A DNA stretch of 64,000 nucleotides, taken from positions 1,611,476 to 1,675,475 of the forward strand of contig MNCI01026399.1 of NCBI GenBank assembly GCA_015680685.1, given 5' to 3'. Under the pieces are notes generated by a model. The model had not been told where the DNA came from, searched no databases, and saw only the letters and a list, made by a program, of their open reading frames with translations. A program made the position numbers and the translations under genes. This DNA is from Gnetum montanum (lineage: Eukaryota > Streptophyta > Gnetopsida > Gnetales > Gnetaceae). Positions 46,356-57,560 of this stretch are shown piece after piece; the first letter of the stretch is position 1, and every line of letters starts with the position of its first letter.

Positions 46356-47384
46356 AGATCGCCACCATGTTCAAGCGAGCGTGATCACTCTTGTACAGTT
46401 GCACAACAGACAGGGTGGGATACTGAGACAGTCCCAGTGTCACCACCTCATCGGCATCCTACTGATTCCTCGGATAAGCAAAGAGGCATCTTACTGATCC
46501 CTCGGAGATGCCGCCACTGCACCCGCCGCAGTGGTGGTACCTCTGGGAGTTTAGCCTCGCCAGTTGGAGCCCCGACAAAATCCTCGATGGTTACGACCCT
46601 GGGAATCTCCGCCAATCATCGCTATCGGACGCCGGTTTCTCAAATTCATCTGGTCAGTTCCCGGTGCAGCCAATTAGCTGCACTGTGTCTGGTGCCTTTT
46701 TGGCGAAGATATGCAGCGCCGAATCATCAGGATTGGCAACTCCGCCCGCGTGCCCCGGCTCCTTCTTTACAGCTCATTTATCTAACACCAGATAGCGTTG
46801 GTTTCAAGAAAGTCTCGCCTTCGGTTCATCAGCGATGGTGTCCTCTGTTTTCTTTTGTGGTTGCAGGTTACCTGCCTTGGAGGATGCCGTCCAAAGGTGC
46901 ATTCCATATGAGTGGTAGAGTACAACAGCGTGTTGAAATGGCTGCTTAGGTTTGCCCGACCACTTAGCCTCACACAATCTTACCCTTACCTCTTGTTTCC
47001 TTCCTCCCCACCACCCAATTCCCATACGCAACATCTACATATGCAAGTATTCATTTTCCACACTCACGCTAGCAAAGATATCGTAGAAAGTGATGCATAA
47101 CACTCCTTTTGCACGCATTCCTGCTACAATTTGTAACAGAGACATCTCAGATTGATGCGCTACGCTCGTCTGAAAGCATTCCTGTTGACCTGAATAAACG
47201 TACATTTCGCATTTTCTTGAACCTGTTTCCAGTTACATCCCTTTATCTCCTATACCCGCCAATCTCTTTCACATGGACAGAGCAATGCTTGAGTAGCCAT
47301 GGATGAACATTGTTCTTGCTTCTACCAATCCGGTGTTTCACATTCTTTGTCGACGTCCTTCGGGCACGCCCTCTAACCGTCAAC
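46356..47384 (+). other. Rest of level-4 3' UTR
   Basis: No recognised domain. Short open stretches exist in several frames but none is supported by homology or composition. Confidence 0.5.
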
Positions 47385-47393
47385 AAAGAGGGG
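47385..47393 (+). other. Polypurine tract of level-4 element
   Basis: AAAGAGGGG, four bases before the 3' LTR. It is the expected primer site for plus-strand DNA synthesis. Confidence 0.65.
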
Positions 47394-47397
47394 TCAT

Positions 47398-48806
47398 TGA
47401 AACACTGTGAAAATTACGAGTCGGCCTCAGGCAAAGATTCGCAATTTCAGTAAAAACGCGCATCAGATTTGTTCAAAGGACAGGTTTACCCTCTATTATG
47501 CACGACAGCGTAATGAGCATAATAAGCTTCAAGACAGTCGAAGGCAGAGTTCAGAGAAGCATGACAGGTTGACACTTTTTTTTGCAGTACATGGATAACT
47601 TGTCTTTACGCTCGTTACGCGGTGGTGCGTACCATGGGGTATGTTATCAAGTTGTACATTGCTTATGCTTTATTACGCGCAGCTGCGTAGTGAGCGTAAC
47701 TTATACATTGTTTACGCTTCATCACGCGCGGCTGCGTAGCGAGCGTAAACCACGCATTATTTACGCATTCATTATGCGCGGTTGTGTAGCGAGTGTAAGT
47801 TGCACACTATCCACGCTTCGTTACGCACAGTTGCGTAGTGAGCGTAAAACAATTTTGAGCTTATTGCTTTTACTCCAGATTACGCTCATACACGCAACGC
47901 AACGCGAATGAGCGTAATACAGCCCAAATGCAGCCGAAACACGCTCAGCATGTGCCTACTCTTCACAAGCACAACACGCAAAGAAGCATGTTGTGCGTAG
48001 TCACAGTCTAACTTAAAAGATCATGCCAGCAGGGCCCGCAATATCCGGAACCCACATCATCAGGGTTGCGCCTTTTCCACGAAGTATCGCGACCTATAAA
48101 TACCCCAGTTGACAAAGATACAGGGGTTGGCAAAATCAGAGAAGCAAAAAAAGAAAAGCATATTTCTGAGCACCAGAGCACTTAGCACTTTGGAGCAGAG
48201 ACATGGAGAACAGCTCTTTGGTAATCGTGGACATCATCACCTTACAGCCGAAGCAGAGTACAGTTCGATTTGAGCACCGGTGACAGGAGCAATCTTTCTG
48301 CTGAAAGGACTCTATCAATCAGAAACAGTTGATCGGTAGACGTCAAAGCTTGGCCTGCCTTGCATCTCAGCTTTAGCCCACGAGGTAGATCGGACTTCTG
48401 TTTAGACCGTTTTGCTTGTTGTTCTATGCTTGTTTCAACATCCTGTAATCGGGGATTCCCCAGTGTAATTTCTCATACGAAATATACATTTGTAAGTCAA
48501 AGCGCAGATCTTGAAGCTACGAGCTTCTCTTATGTCAACCGCCTTTTATCGTGTTTAGCATTATCGCCGTTGTAATCTAACTACATCGTTTTCCCCTCAT
48601 TTTACCACTCTTCGAAACAGATCACTTTCTCTCCACGTAATTTTCATCGTTTTACTGACCCATAAGTCCCTGTCTGATTTACAAGACCGTTCAGGGCGCC
48701 GCGGATTCGTTTTTCCAACATAGCCCTCACGCGGATCCGTGGCTAAAACTGTGTACGCTGGAATCTCGATCGGTATTTTCAGCTGCCGATGTTTTTTGTC
48801 GTTACA
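47398..48806 (+). repeat. 3' LTR of level-4 element (1409 bp)
   Basis: TGAAACACTG... to ...GTCGTTACA, same length as the 5' copy, with TATAAATA at 48095-48102. The GATAG duplication follows at 48807-48811. Confidence 0.95.
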
Positions 48807-50290
48807 GATAGCACTATGGTCTATGTGCACAAACAGCTTATATCCAAGCACATAGTGCCTAAAATTCTCTAGAGAAAACACCACTACCATTAATTCTTTT
48901 TCTGTAGTGGTGTAGTTCAATTGTGCATCCATAATGCTTTGGTTGGTGTAGTGGATGTAGTATGGACATTTCTTATCATCTAACTACATCAGCAAAGCTT
49001 CCAAAAAATAATTTGATGCATTTTTCATGATATGAAATGGTCTAGACTAGTTAGGTACTTGTGGAATGAGTTGCTACAAGCTTTTCCTTCAGTTGTTAGA
49101 ATGTTTTCTCATGCTCTAGGGTCTAGACAAAAGAAGCATCTTTCTTGGTTAGTTCAACGAATAGCTTTTTGATCTTAGAGAAATTATTTATGAAACATCG
49201 GTAGTAGCTACTGTGTCCAAGGAATGATTGAACATCTTTAACTATTTTTGGTTGGCAAGATGTTCCTTGGATGACCCTTATTTCTTCAGGGTCCACCTCA
49301 ATTATTACTTGCGATATTTTATGCCCCAAGACAATGCCCTCCTAGACCATGAGGTGGCTTTTCTACCAATTGAGTTGTAAGTTAGTTTTGACATCGTTTT
49401 AGCACTTACTCAATGTGGTACAGGGCTTGCTCAAATGTAGATCCATAGGTGGAGAAGTCATCCATGAAGACTTCTACACCACTACCAATTTGCTACTGAA
49501 TGATGCTTAGGACTAGGAGTTGAAATGTAGTAGGAGAATTGCATAGACCAAATGGCATCTTAAGATATGAAAAAGGTCCCCAAGGGACTCATGAAAATTG
49601 TCTTTACTTAGTTCTCCAATGCAATTTGGATTTGGTTATAGCCACTATAACCATCTAAGAAGTTGTAGTAGCAATGCCCTAATATTGTGTTAAGCACCTA
49701 GTCAAAAAATGGTAGCAGAAAGTGATCCTTGAATGTTGCCATATTTAGTAGCTTGAGATTGATGTAGACACATCACTTACCATCATTTTTTGGTACAATT
49801 ACAAGTGGGCTAACCCATTCGCTATCCACAATAGGATAGATGAACCCCACCTTGAGGAGTTGCTCAATTTCCTCCTTAATGATTTACTTCAATTTGGGAT
49901 TCAATCATCTTTGTGGCCATCATTTTTTCTCCATGGCTAGGTCAGTATAAATGTAATGCTGGCATATCTTAGGATTAATCCCTATGAGTTTAGGATATGA
50001 CCAAGCAAAAGCTGTTGACCATCTTTTAACTACTTTCAATAGCATCTCTTTCTATTCTCGAGTAAGTCTTGCATTGATTATAACCAGCTTCTTATTTTTC
50101 AAAAATACATATTCCATTCTAGTCAGTAATGTTTTCAGTTCAAGGGGTTGTTTCTTGAACTTCTTGGGAATTTCCAACTCTCCCCAATAGGTATCATCAT
50201 TTGTATCATCAAAGAGTTGGTGACAAACTTGCTCAAGTTTATCCATGCTTGTGACATATTCACATGTCAGGCTCTTAGCTAGTTCCATGC
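48807..50290 (-). pseudogene. RT and N-terminal RNase H, level-3 element
   Basis: Minus-strand RT with 'LGHSSYYRCFINNFSKIKKL' near 49200, a protected 'FMDDFSTYG'-type catalytic block near 49460-49490 (Met-Asp-Asp retained), and the N-terminal RNase H at 48932-48812 with 'NYTTTEKELMVVVFSLENF'. Stops and shifts are scattered through it. The RNase H is cut by the level-4 insertion and continues at 31759. Confidence 0.8.
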
Positions 50291-50447
50291 AAAGTGTGCT
50301 ACTTTTTGAATTAGTGGTTAGCCAGTAGGTGCCCTCCTATTTTATGGTTGCTACACATAGACACCTTTGAATTTTTGTTTCTAGTACACACTACTTGCAT
50401 GTAGAGATAGATGATTGCTTTATGGCCCAAAGTTTCTACACATAATT

Positions 50448-51110
50448 TCACCGACTATCACTATATGTGATGCATGGAACTCTCTTCTTCTCAATCTTTC
50501 TGAATGCATTTTCTTTAGGAATTTCTAGGGAAAGATCTCTGATGCCCATTCTTGCATCTACGGTGCTCAACCATGCTATTCCCATGATGATTGGAAAGTT
50601 TCCTTTGTAGTTCTCCACTTTGATTACCAAGAAGTCAGTAGGATAAGACCACTCATAGACAATGGTCACAATGTCTTCTACCAATCCCAATGGAATAGTG
50701 ATGGACTAGTTTGCCAATTCCAATCTAATCTTGCTCTTCTTAAGAGGAGGTAGGTTTGAGGTAGTGTACATTTCACGAGAAATCAAATTAACACCAAAAC
50801 CTAAATTGATAAGGGCCTTGCACAGTTCATTCCTATATATTTGCAAATAAATTAGAGGACTTTTAGGATTAGCTAATTTCCTAGAAAGGTTTCTTGCATG
50901 GATCCAATCAGACATAGTGTGAGTAAGCATTACAATATGGATCCTTGGTAGAGTTTGGTCTGAAGGAGGCCTAAAGGAATTGGATATGAAGGGAGAGGCA
51001 AGAGCAAGGTTGTCAATCATAGGTGTAGGTGAAGGCTTAGGTGGACTATGGGGTTGAAAGAAAGGTCTGTTCTTGATCAAGTAATTAACCCCTCCGATTG
51101 ATGATTGCAT
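50448..51110 (-). pseudogene. Aspartic protease, level-3 element
   Basis: Two open stretches (51110-50706 and 50690-50448) in one frame, separated by a single stop. They carry 'IHIVMLTHTMSDWI', 'ALINLGFGVNLISREM' (the Asp-Ser-Gly active site has become Asn-Leu-Gly), 'GLVEDIVTIV' and 'FPIIMGIAWLS'. The lost Asp predicts an inactive enzyme. A Pro/Ser-rich spacer precedes the domain. Confidence 0.8.
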
Positions 51111-53441
51111 TACAAATTAACAACCCTTGTAGCATTATGTTATTGTGGTTGAGCAGGTAGTTCCCCTGCATTAGTGGAGTAGGTGGTAGTTGTGCAACTA
51201 GAGGAGGAGTGTGTGCAAAGACAAGAGGAGGATAAGGATAGGAGGTGGTATTCATTCTTTCATGTGAAGAAGGAGTTCGATAGTAATTAGAAGGATGGTA
51301 GTAAAGATAAATATTAGAAATGTGATTGGAAGAGTCATGTGGAGACATGGGTTGTTGAATGTGATAACCATATGGAGGTGTTGCCTTGGAGGTGTAAGCA
51401 CCCATGATTGTAATTCCTACCATTTTTGGTACTATTTGTATGGTTGCAATGGAGCTCTACTTGGATAATATGGTTGTTGTTGGTGGAAGTGCTAGAGATT
51501 ACCTTAAGGATAAGGCAACCTTCTGAATGTTTTCCTTTATGTAAGTTGTGGATGGAAGGCATACCCTCTAGACTCCTGAAGATGTGACACAATGGGGTAA
51601 CATACCTTAGGATGTTCATACTGGTTGAAATCACATCCACAATCATCATCTGATTCACTATCTACAACCTCTTCTATTGCAGAAAATTTAACCCTACCTT
51701 TGTAATATGCACATTTAGCTTCTTTGCACCTCTTGCGCTCATGATCACTACCTTGTTCTTGGGACTCTTCAGAAATTTTAAGGATAGCTTGAAATTGGCT
51801 ATCTATGGAGTTCCTTAACTGATCAACCTTGACCATAAGTTTAGATTGGAATTGTTGAAGTGGAAAGGCTTTTTTATGCATCCCCTTGTTAAATACATAT
51901 TCATCCTCACTATCGCAGAATCAAAACTTCTAGTTTTTGATGGAAGGATTATGGTTGTACTCCTCTACACTTTCTCTTTTTCTGAGTTTATCCTTTTCTT
52001 TAGCTACCTACTCTATTAACCTTTGTACATGATGGGCTGTTAGTTCTAATAATCAGCCTTAGGCATAGACACCAAGTATTTTCCTTGTTTCATTACAAAT
52101 ATTTTCCACAATGTGGTGGAGTTGAGATAACTGAGAATAACCATGGCTAGGGCATTTGTGCATAAAGGCATATTATTGGCCAATGATAGCATCCAAGGGT
52201 TCATGTGATTCTTGTTTCCACCCTTGAATCTACTTTCTTAGGTTGGACACCTAGGAGTATTCTTGATACTTATCATTGAACATTTTAAGCATGGCACTCC
52301 ATTGTCTGATAGATTCTAGTTCTAAGGACTAGTACCAGTTCTCTGCTTCTTTGATGAGTATTCTAGGAAATAGCTTTAGTTTCTACCACTTGTTCTCTAT
52401 GTTTTGCAAGGCACATGCATGTTGTAAAGCTTGAAGATGGTTCTATGTATTAGAGTTATATCCTCTTTAAAATTGAGAAATATTGTTCATGTTTAACCAT
52501 TTGATCCAACTATCTTTCACATGCCTTGTTGGAATTCTGACTGCCTCTGTGATGTTAAGCATACTTCAGGTAGCAAATAGAGGCTCATCAAGGCCTTGAT
52601 CATAGTGCCTATAATTCCCTCTACTACGTCTTCATTCATGGCGATGTGCTTCTCTTGAGCATTTTCATCCTTGATCTTTCTTTTCTCGGTGGTCACTTTG
52701 GTTATTTTTGTCTCGTCAGTCATTGCACTCATTTCAATCACCTCCATCACGATCTTGCCTTCTACGATAACGGTTAGAGCTAGAAGAGGAAGATGATGAT
52801 GAAGAGGAAGAGGAAGGAGAACCAGCACCATCATGGTGCCTGCTATTACCTCTTTAGTGATCATGACCATGGTCATAATCTTACTTCTTACTTGCATCCC
52901 CATCTTGACTTGCCCCTTCAGTCCCTACTTTATCATTGGATCTCTTGTTACCAGAATCAAGATTGTGAACTATTGAGTGCAAATTCTAGTTTTGACCTTC
53001 ATCATCAAAGTTAAAGAGAGGAGCATCATTGAGTGGAAGATCCTTACTAGCTTGTTGGTACAATAGGAATAGAGAATTGTTAAGCTCTTTTCCCTTCGAA
53101 AGTTCATAGTACTACTTTAGCTACCAATCTCGTAGGCATTGTGCTTTGCTAGGATGATAATCCCTAGTGTCAACATCTTTCATGATATATTCCTCATGGC
53201 AATCTTGAAGATCACATTGTGCAAGAATTTGATAAAGCATTGTAGGAGCAGCATGATTGGGCAGCAACACAATGTTGCCCTCCATGTCACGTCATTGCAG
53301 TTGTTCATCCTGTTGTAGGATGAAGGTCAAGTTTGGCACATACTCATCAGTATGAGTATATGTAATTTAGTACTATTGAGGTTTTGATGGACAAACATTA
53401 TCAGGCTTGGGTAGAGAAGTGCTCTTGTGAGAAGAAGACAT
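51111..53441 (-). pseudogene. gag, level-3 element
   Basis: Starts MSSSHKSTSLPKPDN at 53441. The N-terminal domain around 53330-53140 contains 'MEGNIVLLPNHAAPTMLYQI'. A Ser/Asp/Lys/Arg-rich low-complexity part follows (52900-52560). The gag core at 52480-52030 contains 'MFNDKYQEYS' and 'IQGWKQESHEPLDAI'. A linker ORF (51881-51537) contains 'VKVDQLRNSIDSQF'. About 20 stops and several shifts. Structural capsid protein in the intact ancestor. Confidence 0.7.
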
Positions 53442-53582
53442 TGTTGATTAGTGAAACAAAAATCATAGTTTTCTCTGAGAATTTTTTGTAGTAATTGTGA
53501 AATAAGATATGACTCTTAGGTTCATTTCAATAATTTAAATACTTTCACTAGGTCCTAGATAGCACACAAAACAACAAAAAGG

Positions 53583-53600
53583 TTCCCGAAAATGGCACCA
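53583..53600 (-). other. Primer-binding site of level-3 element
   Basis: The minus strand reads TGGTGCCATTTTCGGGAA, a diverged tRNA-Asp-type site one base from the LTR. Confidence 0.8.
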
Positions 53601-53601
53601 A

Positions 53602-54449
53602 TGATGACCAGCGAGGTACCCCTACGTCCAACCAGACGAATCACTAAGGCATTATGCATAATTTGGTTGAATTCTAGGGACCTATAGTTATCTCATACAC
53701 TAGTAACTCTAGGAAGTGAAATGGTGTTGAGAACATTCATTGTCTTCCCAACTACACTTGTGAGGCTCAAGGGTATGGTTTAAGTGTAATTGAGGGATAT
53801 AAATTTTTATCATTTTTATATTTTATGGATGTAATTATCTATAACAAGAATAAGGGTAGAGTAGATTGAAAACTAGTGTCTATTGCCTAGCTAGCCTAGC
53901 ACAAGTAACTGCCCCACTTTCTTGACACATCTTGAACACATATAGCACTACTAGGCTACCAAAAATTAAGTGTTGCTAGGTTACCAAGTGCTATATGAAT
54001 ACTCAAAGTGGTCATGGTCGTGTTCATTAATTGTTGAAAATAAATTGCTTAATCAAATGCATTAAAGTAAGGAACAATAAACTAGAATGCATTAAAGAAA
54101 ATATTAAGCTATTCTTAGTGCTGCAAGGATTGTCAAAAGAGTTGATTTTATTCCCATCACACTACTGTGCTTAGGTACATTACTTCTTGAACAAAGAACC
54201 ATACACACTTTAGACTCCTTCTACGAGCACTTAGAAAATATTCTAATTCTAGGGAGAAGAAATAGTAGGAGATTTACTACCTTGCTTGAAAATTGAAAAC
54301 TGACTAATGAATTTCTTCTAAAAATTAAAGCCCATGAATTGTATTTATAGACTCGGGGTATATACCCTAATGTTGGACATCTGAAGTTAGATCCAGGCCC
54401 CAATGTCATGTACCTAACATTTTGGCAGACATAAAACGGTGATTCATCA
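53602..54449 (-). repeat. 5' LTR of level-3 element (848 bp)
   Basis: TGATGACCAG... to ...GTGATTCATCA, homologous to 27208-28082 with small indels. CTAAG follows at 54450-54454. Confidence 0.9.
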
Positions 54450-54454
54450 CTAAG

Positions 54455-54978
54455 CACACTAGTGTGAATGGCAATAAAGATGAGCCTTTTGATCAAACCT
54501 TGTAGTACTTGGAATAGATTAATAGTTTATTTCTTCATTTATCATTTTCATTAATTACACTATTAATTAAGATAAGTAAGAATTTAATTAATTAACTAAT
54601 TATGTTTAATTCTTGGTAACCCAATAGTGTTGTATGCGTTCAAGATGTGTACGAAAAGTGGAATCGAATGCTTATGTTAGGATAGTTAATTATTAATTAG
54701 CAATCAAATTAGTTAAATTTGTTAATAAATCTAGTTTCAACTTGTTATCAATTGTAGGTGAATAAAATATAAAATAATAAAAATCATGTATCCCAATTAC
54801 ATTGAACCATACAACTAAGCTTCACAAGTGTATTTGGAAAGACAATGATCGTCACGATTAGATTTCACTTCCTAGAACCTATATACTGAAAAACTTAAGG
54901 TCTGCATAATTTGACTAGATTATGCATGAATGCTTGTAATTTGTATGGTTGGGCATAGGATATACTTGCTGCTCATTA
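54455..54978 (+). repeat. 3' LTR of level-2 element, right part
   Basis: Resumes with 'CACACTAGTGTGAATGG' after the CTAAG duplication and matches 13187-13774 to the end GCTGCTCATTA. Confidence 0.85.
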
Positions 54979-56440
54979 AAAGAATAAAAGAGGATTTCAC
55001 TAAAAAACATTGTGAATATGCACACAATTGAATGTCATCAATGGGGCATGCAAAAGGATTTGATTATGAGAATGACTAAGGATAAAGAACTTAACTATTC
55101 CAACCAAAAGGTATGCAAGTGGATCCTCCCCAAAGTAGGTACATGTCCTTTTCAGCCCTTGCATATCCTCAAACCAAGGAGTCCATGGGCCCCATAGGTG
55201 ATTAATGGTTATGAAAAGTTAGATACAAAAAACTTGGAAGAAACTACCTAAGAATTTCAATACATCAAACCAAGACATTGAATAAGAACATGAACACTAG
55301 TAATGAGGTGAGGCATGGAAAGCATAGATGGATGAGAGAGAGAAAGTGGAATGGAGTTCCTGATTAAGGTCACATGAAGTCCCTCATAAATTTTATGGTT
55401 AAATGACCTAATAAAATCCATCCTTAGTCTAGATCAAAACCAACCATGTTCTGTGACTTTGCATCATCACTCTAAGACTTGTTCATCCCCTTGAGACATA
55501 AGAGTGCTCCCATAGACTAAACATCATTCCTTATTTAAGATGAAAAGAGAAGTAGGAAGTGAAAAAGAGCCTTAGTTAGAGGGGATCTTCAAGCATGGGT
55601 AACATATCTTTCTAGTCCCATAACTAGTTATCGTGGCATGTTTGTTTTATCTAAGGAGTATGCTTTCAATTTCCATCATTTTTTTGAATGGGAACCACAT
55701 CATGTAAAGACTTATTCAACTTCCTGTTATTGTTTGACATGGAATGTTAAGAGATCCATGAAGAGCACACTTGCACTCAAGATGGTAGAAGGGAACAAAG
55801 AGTATTGCATCTTCTTGAAGTCACACCTTGTTCAAGCCCTTGAATCCTTTCCAAGTCTAGAAACCACTAAGGTCACAAGCTTGTTAAAGATTTGTTAAGC
55901 AAAGAGACCTCATACGTCCAGAACCAGAAACACCATAGAGTTTGTGGATGGGTGGATGAAGTGGACTCATTACCTATTTCATGAAAAAGAAACTATCTTA
56001 GTTATCAGTAACAAAATTTAAAGCTAGTTCCCAGACACTAATAATCAAATAACTTGATAGCATGTGCCCGCATCAAGCAAATCACACTATATCCTATTAG
56101 CAATAAGGCATGTTATTATTAGAACACAATAAAAAAATCACACCAAAATAAAGAAAAATATACAAGAAATTGTAAAATAGTTAAGAACAATAAAAAATAT
56201 TAACAATGTTGTAAAACAAAACAACATGGTGTAAAATAGTAGAAAGTAGAAAAGCAAAAAGGATGTAAAAACAACAAAGTGTAAATTAAAAAAACAAAAA
56301 AAAATTGTGCCATCTGTATGATTTGCATAGATGCCCATCTCCCACATGACTAAGTTGGAAGGAGGAGATTTGAAAAATTGAGCATGACTGTCCATCCAAG
56401 GAGGTGTTGCAACCATTGGCTTCCTTATATGCATCGAAAG
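54979..56440 (-). other. 3' UTR of level-1 element, inner part
   Basis: Homologous to 28680-30220 (level 3) and 640-1600 (element A): the 'TTCAATTTCCATCATTTTTTT' area, the pyrimidine/purine block at 55545-55575, and T/A-rich repeats. It joins 12917 once level 2 is removed. No gene. Confidence 0.6.
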
Positions 56441-57560
56441 ATTTAATTTATTTCATGTTGACTAGTTGTTTCTTATTTAGGCTCTCAGGTTTGTAGATCA
56501 ACATGGCCTCAGAAGGAAAGGTTTTGAAAATAATATAAGGGCCTTTCCTCAATATTTGGAACTTGGTTTGTTTTGGCACATGTATGGAGTTACAGTAGAG
56601 GACCTTATCTCCTAATTGAAACTTGAATTTTTTAATTCTAAGGTCATGGAGTGTTTTGTTAAATGCCTTGCATGACTTGTTAGATGATAGGGTGACCAAT
56701 TGATTTTCATCTAGCAAGTTGAGATTAATTAATCTTTCTTTTTTTGGTAGACTTAAGCCAAGGTTAAGGTCATAGGCTCTTAAAAGTGTATGGAGCTCAA
56801 ATTGAATAGGAAGAGTTGGCAATTTTCCATACACCANATCCCAAAGCCAACAATTAGGCTGAGGTTACAAATAGAAAAATCACTAAGATCTTAATAAGAA
56901 AATTTAGTAAATATAGGAGAGACTAGAGCATGAAACTCAATGATGCTCTTTGGGCCTACCAATCCACTTGGAAGCTCCCTATAGGCTACTCTTTGTATGA
57001 GTTGGTGTATGGAAAATTGCCAACTNGACATGGGCATGATGGGATCCATGAAGTCAATACCCCACATGTCAAAGGATTCCAGTAGTTAGATCCACTACTA
57101 AGGATCCTCCATACGAGTGGTCATTTCACCATCGCATCTAAAATGTTCAAAAGAACTAACAAATTGGTGAGCATCCCTAAAAAGTATTAACCAATAATAT
57201 CCTACCATCAAGATCTTAATGGTCATGCATCTCCCTACATAGTGGCTCCTACAAGGACCCTCATGTGTCTTGGAGAATGTGTAGTTGATCAGCATCAGGG
57301 ACATACCAACAAACCAATCCATCGATGCAAATCTTATAGAGATGCATGTTGATCTCTATGAAGCATTTCACCTAGTAAAAAAATTATTGTTTCTTCCTAT
57401 GGTCTAGCTCTTATGGCATCTCTTGAGTGAAAAGACAAGTGAGAATGCCATCATACCATTTAGGATCAATGGAAAATTATTCAATTATAGCCCTGACAAA
57501 GAGGAGTTCATCAAGATACTGATCAAATGGTGAGCTTTCCTCCTCTTTGTTATTCCATCT
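56441..57560 (-). pseudogene. Integrase, level-1 element, with missing core
   Basis: The C-terminal ORF (56834-56448) begins 'MYGKLPTLPIQFELHTLLRA' and includes 'FQLGDKVLYCN'. The N-terminal part (57322-57027) has an HHCC region with its Cys pair damaged and then 'DIMPMS'-type core start. Between them lies the misoriented 188-bp piece at 56838-57025. The segment with the second catalytic Asp is not present in the assembly. Its apparent loss is probably an assembly gap and not biology. Confidence 0.7.
56838..57025 (+). other. Inverted 188-bp contig between single Ns (likely scaffolding error)
   Basis: The piece encodes integrase in the plus direction, opposite to both neighbours. Its last 23 bases (57003-57025) are the exact reverse complement of the 23 bases before the left N (56814-56836). 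This is what a flipped contig with an end overlap would give. Single Ns at 56837 and 57026 mark the joins. Confidence 0.8.

Larger units (their letters stand above)
31760..48806 (+). mobile_element. Level-4 Tat-lineage LTR retrotransposon carrying an antisense spliced gene
   Basis: Innermost and youngest insertion. The two LTRs are both exactly 1409 bp, aligned without indels, and flanked by GATAG. Order: LTR, primer site, gag-protease, a predicted 5.1-kb intron with an antisense multi-exon gene and a tandem array, RT, RNase H, archaeal-type RNase H, integrase, a 30-bp-unit tandem array in the 3' UTR, polypurine tract, LTR. A second, archaeal-type RNase H and a protease/RT intron are traits known for Tat/Ogre elements. 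Total 17,047 bp including a 382-bp N gap. Both sense coding exons are riddled with stops, mostly TAG, and the RT active site is altered, so this copy is dead. Confidence 0.95.
27208..54449 (-). mobile_element. Level-3 Athila-like LTR retrotransposon
   Basis: LTRs at 27208-28082 and 53602-54449 share the TGATGA start, the 'CACTAAGGC' block and the GACATC cluster, and are flanked by CTAAG on both sides (27203-27207, 54450-54454). The minus orientation follows from the primer-binding site at 53583-53600. Without the level-4 insert it is about 10.2 kb with gag, protease, RT, RNase H and integrase in order. It sits inside the 3' LTR of level 2 and is itself split in RNase H by level 4. Confidence 0.9.
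12918..54978 (+). mobile_element. Level-2 Athila/Tat-like LTR retrotransposon with a long 3' extra region
   Basis: The 5' LTR is 12918-13774. The 3' LTR begins at 26907, is interrupted after 27207 by the level-3 element, and resumes at 54455-54978. Plus orientation follows from the primer site at 13776-13793 and from gag-protease-RT-RNase H-integrase running left to right. Without the insert it is about 14.8 kb, longer than its relatives because roughly 5 kb of extra sequence, including a decayed coiled-coil ORF, sits between pol and the 3' LTR. Flanks 'ACAAC' and 'AAAGA' do not form a clear duplication, so the TSD is lost or the ends are eroded. Confidence 0.8.

Noticed and set aside
45855-46949. 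364-codon plus-strand ORF with a repeating Arg-Tyr-Asp-Val-Lys-Leu-Ala pattern
   Set aside because: It is the 30-bp tandem array read in frame, since the period is a multiple of three. It lies after the integrase stop and has no domain.
56814-57025. Natural inverted repeat or inversion inside the level-1 integrase
   Set aside because: The exact 23-base inverted overlap with Ns at both joins fits a misoriented contig better than a biological inversion in an old, diverged element.
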